Positions 1 to 4,978 of a stretch of 5,853 nt of DNA are shown in pieces (within the stretch, counting starts at the first letter, position 1; each line of letters starts with the position of its first letter). The notes beneath the pieces are model-generated. The model was not told the origin of the DNA, made no database searches, and saw only the letters and a program-made list of their open reading frames with translations. Both the position numbers and the translations under genes were made by a program. Origin of the DNA: Rubrivivax sp. (GTDB lineage: Bacteria; Pseudomonadota; Gammaproteobacteria; Burkholderiales; Burkholderiaceae); NCBI GenBank assembly GCA_004211235.1, contig SEEY01000275.1:1-5853 (forward strand). Reading direction: 5' to 3'.

Positions 1-276
1 CTCCTCGAGCTTGCCGGCCAGCGCGGCGCGCATCTGGCGGCCGGCACGCGGCAGTTCGACGCGGCGCCAGCTGATGTCCGACTCGGCGACGATGGCAATG
101 ATGCTGTCCGCAGCCGGCAGGGCCGCAGCGGCGGAGCGGCCCTCGCGGTCGATCTGGCGGCCATCGGCGCTCAAGACCCAGTCGTACTCGCGCGCCGCGC
201 CGGCCGGTTCAGGCGTGGCTTGGCCGAGCGCTCGCAGGCGCGTCCGGGGGGGCAGGAAAAGGAGCAGGGTGCTCAT
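1..276 (-). CDS. gspL: Type II secretion system protein GspL, N-terminal part (truncated by window edge)
   Basis: The ATG at 276-274 opens a frame that stays open for 92 codons to the window edge, so the C-terminal part (rest of the cytoplasmic domain, the membrane helix and the periplasmic domain) lies outside. The visible protein begins MSTLLLFLPPR and continues through EYDWVLSADGR and a VELPRAGRQMRAALAGKLEE stretch, which I recognise as the start of the GspL cytoplasmic domain in Burkholderiales. In the family this actin-like domain binds the ATPase GspE and couples it to the inner-membrane platform with GspM. The gene follows gspK after 52 bp, the largest gap in this block, and no clear Shine-Dalgarno sequence is visible before the ATG. 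Position in the G-H-I-J-K-L order supports the call. The identification is by remembered similarity and gene order. Confidence 0.85.
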   Translation of the reverse strand, partial: MSTLLLFLPPRTRLRALGQATPEPAGAAREYDWVLSADGRQIDREGRSAAAALPAADSIIAIVAESDISWRRVELPRAGRQMRAALAGKLEE

Positions 277-328
277 GGGGCGCGGCGCATTCTAGGAGGG
301 GGCTGTGACGTGACGGTTTGCGGTGCCA

Positions 329-1324
329 TCAGCGGTCCAGCAGCTGGCTGATGCGCTCGCGCGCCAGCACCACCGTGCCCTGGCCCTGGCGCTCCACCAG
401 CGAGCGCTGCTCGAGCTGACGTTCCTCCAGCCGCAGCCGGCCGGTGACGATGAAGAAGGACGAGTTCACCGAGGCGCGCGTCGGCGGGATCTGGAAGTTG
501 GGCGACAGCAGGGCAGCGGCATCGGCGATGGTCTGCAGCGGCCGGCCCTTGCGTCCCTGGACGATGCGCTCAGCGGAGGCCAGGTCGATGTTCAACAGCG
601 CGGCGATGACCTCGCGCGGCGCGGTGTTCAGGTTGACCGGCGTGTCCTTGGGCAGCAGCACGACGTAGGGTTGCAGGCGCTTGAGCGTGTCGGCGTCCAG
701 CCCCAGCCAGCTGAGCTGGTCCAGGCCGGCGGGCTGCAAGGGGCCAGCCTGGTTGGTCGACGGGCCGGTGGACGGGCCGCTGGCCGGGCCCGCAGGGCTG
801 CTGGCCGCCGCAGGAAAGGCGGCGCGCAGTCCGTCGATGATGACCGTGTCCGTTCCCGGCGGCGCATTCACCTGGCTGCACAGCTGCGCCAGCGTCAGCT
901 TCTCCTCCGGCGGCACCTGCGGGCCGGCGGCCAGCGCGCGCAGGTTGTAGCGGCTCTGGGCGTCCTCGATGGTGCCGGACAGAAAAGCCTCGGGCCCGTC
1001 GTCGTCGGCGGCATTGCTGCGCTCGGCAGCCAGGAAGGTGGACAGGCGCGCCTCGGCGAGCGGCACCGCCCAGGGTTCGCCGAGGTGATCCTTGATCGGC
1101 GGCTTGCTCTGGTCGGCGCGGATGTCCTCCTTCAGGATCAGCCGGGCCCAGTCCAGCGCGCCCTGCAGGATCCAGCCGCTCTGCGCGCGCGCGCGCTCGG
1201 CGGCCTCGATCTGCACAGCGCGGTACTGCTGCCAGACCATGCCGGCAGCCAGGCTGGCGATCAGCGTGACGATGATCATCGCGGTCAGCAGCGCCGCGCC
1301 GCATTGCCGGGTGCGCCGCTTCAT
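329..1324 (-). CDS. gspK: Type II secretion system minor pseudopilin GspK
   Basis: 331 aa, normal length for GspK, the largest minor pseudopilin, which caps the pseudopilus tip with GspI and GspJ in the periplasm. The N-terminus is a class III prepilin leader, MKRRTRQCG, with predicted cleavage after Gly9, followed by a hydrophobic helix AALLTAMIIVTLIASLAAGM. There is no Glu at +5, which is the known distinguishing trait of GspK. The conserved WQQYRAVQIEAAERARAQ segment follows. Around residues 229-235 the motif PVNLNTAPREVI marks the SAM-like helical domain of the family. A Pro/Ser/Gly-rich insert at about 170-200 contains a GPxx tetrapeptide repeat. The start is the ATG at 1324-1322, which overlaps the gspJ stop as ATGA. 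The open frame continues upstream to 1780, but that extension is antisense-free overlap with gspJ in another frame and does not look like protein. Expression is probably translationally coupled to gspJ. Confidence 0.94.
   Translation of the reverse strand: MKRRTRQCGAALLTAMIIVTLIASLAAGMVWQQYRAVQIEAAERARAQSGWILQGALDWARLILKEDIRADQSKPPIKDHLGEPWAVPLAEARLSTFLAAERSNAADDDGPEAFLSGTIEDAQSRYNLRALAAGPQVPPEEKLTLAQLCSQVNAPPGTDTVIIDGLRAAFPAAASSPAGPASGPSTGPSTNQAGPLQPAGLDQLSWLGLDADTLKRLQPYVVLLPKDTPVNLNTAPREVIAALLNIDLASAERIVQGRKGRPLQTIADAAALLSPNFQIPPTRASVNSSFFIVTGRLRLEERQLEQRSLVERQGQGTVVLARERISQLLDR
755..790 (-). repeat. Three tandem 12-bp units inside gspK encoding GPAS-GPST-GPST
   Basis: On the coding strand, 790-779, 778-767 and 766-755 are three in-frame 12-base units that translate to GPAS, GPST and GPST (GspK residues 179-190). 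The copies differ from one another at a few bases. They lie in a Pro/Ser/Gly/Ala-rich linker between the two better conserved parts of GspK, so they most likely encode a flexible surface loop that can vary in length by slippage. Confidence 0.75.
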
Positions 1325-1947
1325 CGGACGGTCAGCTCCAGCTCGCGTGTCAGCGTGCCATTCAGACCGCTGCCTTCGGCGAACTGCATGGCGATGCGCA
1401 GTCCCGCGGGCGGCGCATTGGCCGTCTGCGGATTGACGGGCCCGGCATTCGTCTGCGCCGTGCCGCCGGTGGACTGGCAGTTGCTCCAGGCATTGCCCCA
1501 GAAGCAGTAGAGCTGCCAGCCGGCCACGCCCTCGAAGGCGCGCAGGGCCGGGTTGCGCTCGGTCAGCTGCTGCAGGCCGCGCTGGCGCTGGTCTTCCAGG
1601 CCCTGCACGGTGCGCTGGGCAGGGCTCTCCCAGCGCCACAGGCTGCCTTCGCGCAGGCTCCAGACGATGACCTGCAGGCCCGCATTCGCCTGGCGCGTCA
1701 GCACGAGGTTGCCGCCGTCGAAGGTGACCGGCGCGATGCTGCTGTGGCTGTCCTGCACGGCGCGCAGGTCGACCTCCCACTGGGCCAGCACCGTCTGCAG
1801 GCGTGCCGTCTGCGCGAGCCGCGCCTGGGCGATGTCGCGGCTGCGGACGAGGGCGTCGATGCCGCGCCAGGCCATGGCCGCCATCGTCGCCATGACGACC
1901 AGCGCGACCAGCACTTCGACGAGGGTGAAGCCGCGGACAGCTTTCAT
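1321..1947 (-). CDS. gspJ: Type II secretion system minor pseudopilin GspJ
   Basis: 208 aa, usual for GspJ, a minor pseudopilin that forms the periplasmic tip complex with GspI and GspK. It starts with a short leader MKAVRG; predicted prepilin-peptidase cleavage is between Gly6 and Phe7, giving a mature FTLVEVLVAL helix with Glu at +5. The motif AMAWRGIDALVRSRD at 25-38 is characteristic of GspJ. WQLYCFWGNAWSNC at 144-157 corresponds to the late family region that usually reads close to NAWSNP. Here it carries Cys148 and Cys157, which could pair in the oxidising periplasm, followed by a Gly/Thr/Asn/Pro-rich stretch to about 181 that looks like an insertion. The ATG at 1947-1945 overlaps the gspI stop as ATGA, and the TGA at 1323-1321 overlaps the gspK start in the same way, which supports both starts and suggests translational coupling. 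Confidence 0.94.
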   Translation of the reverse strand: MKAVRGFTLVEVLVALVVMATMAAMAWRGIDALVRSRDIAQARLAQTARLQTVLAQWEVDLRAVQDSHSSIAPVTFDGGNLVLTRQANAGLQVIVWSLREGSLWRWESPAQRTVQGLEDQRQRGLQQLTERNPALRAFEGVAGWQLYCFWGNAWSNCQSTGGTAQTNAGPVNPQTANAPPAGLRIAMQFAEGSGLNGTLTRELELTVR

Positions 1948-2315
1948 AGCGGCGGCCTGCCGAGGATGGTGGACAGCGTCAGCATGGGCCGGCCGGCGTC
2001 GTCGGCGACGTTGGCATCGACACGGCGGAACAGCGGGTTGGGCGTCGGGCTGACCTTGAGCACGCCTGTGTAGCTGCGGCCGAGCTGCTCGCAGGCGAAG
2101 GGCGACTCGCCGATGTTGACGAACTGCGCATTCAGGCGGAGCTCGGTCAGTGCGTTTTCGGCGCACCACTGCGCCGCACTGACCTGGGCCAGCCTGTCCG
2201 CGTTGTTCGTCAGCGCGCCCGCGGCCTTGATGCCGGCGCCGAGCGCGATGGCGACGATGACCAGGGCGACCAGCACCTCGATCAGCGTGAAGGCTCGCTG
2301 CCTCGAGCGTTTCAT
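1944..2315 (-). CDS. gspI: Type II secretion system minor pseudopilin GspI
   Basis: 123 aa, typical for GspI, the small minor pseudopilin that nucleates the tip complex with GspJ and GspK. The leader is MKRSRQRA followed by FTLIEVLVALVIVAIAL, with Glu at +5 of the predicted mature protein. The residue before the cleavage point is Ala8 (codon GCC), where the family nearly always has Gly. The WCAENALTELRLN segment at 50-62 matches the GspI family signature after the N-terminal helix. Cys51 and Cys75 might form a disulfide. Start ATG at 2315-2313 overlaps the gspH stop as ATGA, and the stop overlaps the gspJ start in the same way. The call rests on the pilin leader, size, signature and gene order. 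Confidence 0.94.
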   Translation of the reverse strand: MKRSRQRAFTLIEVLVALVIVAIALGAGIKAAGALTNNADRLAQVSAAQWCAENALTELRLNAQFVNIGESPFACEQLGRSYTGVLKVSPTPNPLFRRVDANVADDAGRPMLTLSTILGRPPL

Positions 2316-2788
2316 TGCGTCGTCACGGTGTCGAAGGCGCCAAGGCCGTCGGTGCCGAGCACGACGCTCTGGTTGCCCAGCAGCAGGCGCAGCCGCTGCG
2401 CCGGGATGACGGGTTCCGGGCCGAGCAGCAGGCCGGGATTGGCGCCGCTGGCGTTCTCGATCTGCACCGCCACCGGATCGCCGAGCCAGCGTGTCGGCAT
2501 CTGCAGGGTGGCGGGCAGGCCGTCGAAGCGGAAGTCGTCGCCGCTGCGCGCGCCCTTGGGAATCCAGCGCACGGTCAGACCCGAGGCACGGCTCTCGGCA
2601 CGCGCGGTCTCCAGCAGCGCGGCCAGGCGCTGGGCCTCGCGTTGCAGCTGCAGCTCGGCGGGATCGCGCAGGGACAGGGAGATCGTCGCGCTGGCAATGG
2701 CGATCAGGGCGACGACGACCAGCAGTTCGATCAGCGTGAAACCGCCGGCCTGGCGGGCGTCACTGCCAGGAGCCGATGTCCGCGTCAC
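2312..2788 (-). CDS. gspH: Type II secretion system minor pseudopilin GspH (start uncertain)
   Basis: GspH/FimT-family pseudopilin that joins the GspIJK tip to the GspG shaft. The prepilin signature is GG|FTLIELLVVVALIAIASATISLS with Glu at +5. A 'DPAELQLQREAQRLAALLETARAESRASG' type segment follows, typical of GspH. No start codon lies between the gspG stop (2762-2760) and the cleavage site, so the gene must begin inside gspG. Options are GTG at 2788 (158 aa, 16-residue leader, GAGGG just upstream, 29-bp overlap), ATG at 2812 (no Shine-Dalgarno) and ATG at 2833 (173 aa, 31-residue leader, AAGGG about 8 bases upstream, 74-bp overlap). I chose GTG 2788 because its leader is closest to normal prepilin length; the ATG at 2833 is a real alternative. 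The stop overlaps the gspI start as ATGA. Confidence 0.92.
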   Translation of the reverse strand: MTRTSAPGSDARQAGGFTLIELLVVVALIAIASATISLSLRDPAELQLQREAQRLAALLETARAESRASGLTVRWIPKGARSGDDFRFDGLPATLQMPTRWLGDPVAVQIENASGANPGLLLGPEPVIPAQRLRLLLGNQSVVLGTDGLGAFDTVTTQ

Positions 2789-3182
2789 GGCCCTCGCCGC
2801 CGGCGCGGCCATCGGCGCCAAAGCTGTAGACATCGATGTCGCCCTTCACGCCCGGGTTGGCGTACTGGTACGGGTGGCCCCAGGGGTCGTTGGGGAGCTT
2901 GTCGATGTAGGGCTTCCAGTTGGGAGGCGGCGTGCCGGCGCTGGGCTTGTGCACCAGCGCGTCCAGGCCCTGCTCGGCGCTGGGGAAACGCTGGTTGTCC
3001 AGCTTGTAGACCTTGAGCTGCTGCATCAGCATGTTGACATCGGTGCGGGCGGCGGAGACGCGGGCGTCTTCGGCACGGTCCAGCACATTCGGCACGACGA
3101 GGGCCGCCAGCACGCCGATGATGACGAGCACCACCAGCAGTTCGATCAGCGTGAAGCCGCGGGCGAGGGAAGAACGGCGCAT
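2760..3182 (-). CDS. gspG: Type II secretion system major pseudopilin GspG
   Basis: 140 aa, normal for GspG, the main subunit of the periplasmic pseudopilus that pushes folded substrates through the secretin. Leader MRRSSLARG is cut before FTLIELLVVLVIIGVLAALVVPNV, giving Phe+1 and Glu+5. The body carries family hallmarks: DVNMLMQQLKVYKLDNQRFPS, EQGLDALV, the PNDPWGHPYQY motif, and the C-terminal SFGADGRAGGEGRDADIGSW loop, whose Asp residues form the calcium-binding site in characterised GspG proteins. The ATG at 3182-3180 is the only plausible start near the leader; the frame stays open upstream through gspC antisense sequence but that is not GspG-like. It is the first gene of the minus-strand block, divergent from gspC, so the promoter for G to L should lie in or just beyond 3183-3238. 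Confidence 0.97.
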   Translation of the reverse strand: MRRSSLARGFTLIELLVVLVIIGVLAALVVPNVLDRAEDARVSAARTDVNMLMQQLKVYKLDNQRFPSAEQGLDALVHKPSAGTPPPNWKPYIDKLPNDPWGHPYQYANPGVKGDIDVYSFGADGRAGGEGRDADIGSWQ

Positions 3183-3224
3183 GTCTTGGGCGTTGAAGCG
3201 CGTGAGCTTGGGGGTAAGCAGGCC

Positions 3225-3232
3225 ATCATAAT
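3225..3232. promoter_or_regulatory. Overlapping divergent -10-like boxes between gspG and gspC
   Basis: The 56-bp gap at 3183-3238 contains one short AT-rich patch in very GC-rich surroundings. On the plus strand 3227-3232 reads CATAAT and on the minus strand 3230-3225 reads TATGAT; each matches the sigma-70 -10 consensus at five of six positions. The patch sits in a small inverted repeat, CCAT-CATA-ATGG (3223-3234). I find no good -35 hexamer at 16-19 bp for either direction, so an activator-dependent promoter or an alternative sigma factor is possible. The minus box would put a gspG transcript start about 35 bases before its ATG; the plus box would start transcription at or next to the gspC ATG. 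Prediction only. Confidence 0.35.
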
Positions 3233-3238
3233 GGGGCG

Positions 3239-3835
3239 ATGCTTGCTCGACTGATGACGTTTTCGGTGTGGCTGCTGCTGGGCGGCTCGTTGGCTTTCTG
3301 GGGCCTGCAGCTGTTCGCCCGCCCTTTGGCGATGCCCGCGTCCGTGCTGCCGGCCGGCGAGGCTCAGTCGGGTCCGGTCGACCTCGCCCGCCTGCTCGGT
3401 GCGGTGGCGGCCGAGGCGCCGCCTGAGCCGGAGGTTGCGGCCTCGACGCGGTTGCGGCTGGTCGGCGTCGTGGCACCCAAGAACCCGCGCAGCGCGGACG
3501 CCGGCGAAGGCGTGGCGCTGATCGAGGTCGATGGCGTGACGCGCACGGTGCGGGTTGGCGCGATCGTCGACGGTGACCTCCGGCTGCTGCGCGTGGCGAC
3601 CCGCAGCGCCAGCCTCGGCCGGCTCGGCGAGGCGGCCAGCCAGGTGCTGGAAATCGCTCCGCCGACGGGGCCGGTGACCGGCTCGCTGGCGCCGGCCCTG
3701 CCGTCGCCGGTCGTGCTGGGCGGCAATCCGCCGGACGTTCCGCCGCAGATGCCTCAGTTGCCTCCGCAACAGGCTGCGCCGCCGGCGGTTTACGGCGTTC
3801 CGCTGGCGGCCTCGGGCGCGCTGCAATCACGTTGA
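3239..3835 (+). CDS. gspC: Type II secretion system protein GspC, short form without PDZ domain
   Basis: 198 aa, shorter than the roughly 270-300 aa of enterobacterial GspC. Residues 1-6 are cytoplasmic, about 7-27 form one membrane helix (FSVWLLLGGSLAFWGLQLF), and about 69-127 form the periplasmic homology region, with the typical TRLRLVGVV, GVALIEVDGVTRTVRVG and LRLLRVATRSASL strands. In the family this region binds the N0 domain of the secretin GspD and links inner and outer membrane complexes. After it comes only a Pro/Ala-rich tail (136-198), with no PDZ domain or coiled coil. The frame has an in-frame stop at 3215-3217, so ATG 3239 is the first ATG possible; ATG 3254 is an alternative that would shorten the cytoplasmic end to nothing. 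It is divergent from gspG, as in Burkholderia-type loci. Called from topology, the homology region and context. Confidence 0.88.
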   Translation: MLARLMTFSVWLLLGGSLAFWGLQLFARPLAMPASVLPAGEAQSGPVDLARLLGAVAAEAPPEPEVAASTRLRLVGVVAPKNPRSADAGEGVALIEVDGVTRTVRVGAIVDGDLRLLRVATRSASLGRLGEAASQVLEIAPPTGPVTGSLAPALPSPVVLGGNPPDVPPQMPQLPPQQAAPPAVYGVPLAASGALQSR

Positions 3836-3843
3836 ATATTCCG

Positions 3844-3883
3844 CTGAGCGGGGCTCAGCCCCGCCGGCCGCTCAGGCGCTGAG
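3844..3883. terminator. Nested GC-rich hairpins at the convergent gspC / CobT-like gene boundary
   Basis: GCGGGGC (3848-3854) pairs perfectly with GCCCCGC (3858-3864) around a TCA loop, nine bases after the gspC stop begins the gap. Alternative pairings exist: CTGAGCGG (3844-3851) with CCGCTCAG (3868-3875), and CTCAG (3871-3875) with CTGAG (3879-3883). The last part lies in the final codons of the opposing minus-strand gene, whose stop is at 3874-3872. There is no T-run on either side, so this is not a textbook intrinsic terminator; it could still be a bidirectional pausing or RNA 3'-end-protecting structure. Location between two convergent genes is the main support. Confidence 0.5.
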
Positions 3884-4945
3884 TGTCGGCACCGCGGCAC
3901 TCGGCTCGGGCCTGATCGACAGGCGCGCTTCGGCCACCTCGTGCAGGTCGGTCAGCAGGGCCGCCGCCGAGCGGATCATCGGCCACGCCAGTGCCGCGCC
4001 GGTGCCGTCGGCGCTGTCCATGCCCAGCTCCAGGAGCGCCGAGGCGTGGAAGAGGGCCAGCGCTTCGTCCAGACCGCGGTGCACATGGCTGCGGCAGAAC
4101 ACCGCGTAGTCGGTCACGGGCGCACAGATCAGTGAGGCCAGCTTCAAGGCCGCGCAGGCGGCGATGCCGTCAACGATGATGAGGCTGCGCTTGCTGGCCG
4201 CCACCAGCATGGCGCCCACCATGACGGCCAGTTCATGGCCACCGAAGGCCGCGAGCAGGTCCATCGGGTCTTTGGCATGAACGTGCCGTGCCTGGGCGCC
4301 GTGCAGCACGTCGAGCAGGTGGATGAGGTCGTCCTGGCGCATCGTCGGACCCGAGACGACGAAGTCGCGCACCGGCTGATCCGCCAGTCGCGACAGCACC
4401 AGTGCCGCGCATTCCGCCGAGCCCTGGCCCATGCTGGCGCAGGCCAGCACGTTGCCGGGGAGGTTGTCGGCGATCTCCATGCCGACGCGCACGCCGGCAT
4501 GGGCCTGCTCGACGCTCATCGCCAGCGCCGTACGCGCATTGCGGGTGCCGTGGGCCACCTTGCGCGCCAGCAGCCGCGCATGCGGCGGCAGGTTGTCGGC
4601 GACGCCGCAGTCAATGACCGTCAGGTGCAGGCCCTGCAGGCGGGCGAACACCGACACGGGCAGTTGGGCATGCAACGCCATCTGCACCTGATCCTTGGTG
4701 GCGCGGCCCCACTGCGCGCCCACGCCGTCCACGACGATGCCATGGTCTGCGGCGAACAGGCCCAGCACGGGATCGCGGAAGCGCGGGGTCAGGCTGTTCT
4801 GCACGAGTCCCAGGCGCACGGCGAGCGGTTCCAGCTCGCCCAGGCCGCCGGCAATGGCCGACCGACGGTCGACGCGGTCGCGCAGGGCCTTCTCCAGCTC
4901 GGGATTGGCGGTGGGGGAAATCAGCGACTGTTGGGCAACGGTCAT
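3872..4945 (-). CDS. Divergent CobT-family (nicotinate-nucleotide:dimethylbenzimidazole phosphoribosyltransferase-like) protein
   Basis: 357 aa, the usual CobT length (about 350). Canonical CobT makes alpha-ribazole phosphate from nicotinate mononucleotide and dimethylbenzimidazole for the lower ligand of cobalamin. Family features visible in order: GGLGELEPLAVRLG (33-46, for the usual GSLGRLE), FAADHGIVVDGV (64-75), PVSVFAR with TVIDCGVADNLP (96-120), AFGGHELAVMVGAMLVAA (233-250), IIVDGIAACAAL (256-267), RSHVHRG (285-291) and DGTGAALAWPMI (313-324). It departs from the family where catalysis is expected: the common GEMG.xNTT-type motif is replaced by ASMGQGSAECAA (170-181), and the Glu of the conserved EG(S/T)GAAL motif is Asp313. 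It therefore may be an altered-specificity paralog rather than true CobT, so no gene symbol is given. It starts 33 bp after ilvA, probably in the same transcript, and no other cobalamin gene is in the window. The start ATG 4945 lacks a strong Shine-Dalgarno. Confidence 0.8.
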   Translation of the reverse strand: MTVAQQSLISPTANPELEKALRDRVDRRSAIAGGLGELEPLAVRLGLVQNSLTPRFRDPVLGLFAADHGIVVDGVGAQWGRATKDQVQMALHAQLPVSVFARLQGLHLTVIDCGVADNLPPHARLLARKVAHGTRNARTALAMSVEQAHAGVRVGMEIADNLPGNVLACASMGQGSAECAALVLSRLADQPVRDFVVSGPTMRQDDLIHLLDVLHGAQARHVHAKDPMDLLAAFGGHELAVMVGAMLVAASKRSLIIVDGIAACAALKLASLICAPVTDYAVFCRSHVHRGLDEALALFHASALLELGMDSADGTGAALAWPMIRSAAALLTDLHEVAEARLSIRPEPSAAVPTLSA

Positions 4946-4978
4946 GGCGCGGGCGTTGTCGGACAGCCGGATTTCAAC

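Noticed and set aside
323..1510. Long plus-strand open frame (395 codons) opposite gspK and gspJ
   Set aside because: Composition is Arg/Gln/Gly/Ala-rich with no recognisable domain, and it is antisense to two clear pseudopilin genes. High GC makes such long antisense frames common.
1325..1780. Upstream extension of the gspK frame inside gspJ
   Set aside because: The added residues are Arg/Ala/Pro-rich nonsense from another frame of gspJ; the prepilin leader begins at the ATG at 1324, in an ATGA overlap.
2328..3254. Plus-strand open frame (308 codons) opposite gspH and gspG
   Set aside because: Antisense shadow of well supported pseudopilin genes; no domain, no ribosome binding site, and it runs into the gspG-gspC gap.
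3183..3830. Minus-strand extension of the gspG frame through gspC antisense sequence
   Set aside because: The upstream part is Arg/Pro-rich and unlike any protein; the GspG leader and an ATG are at 3182, as expected for the family.
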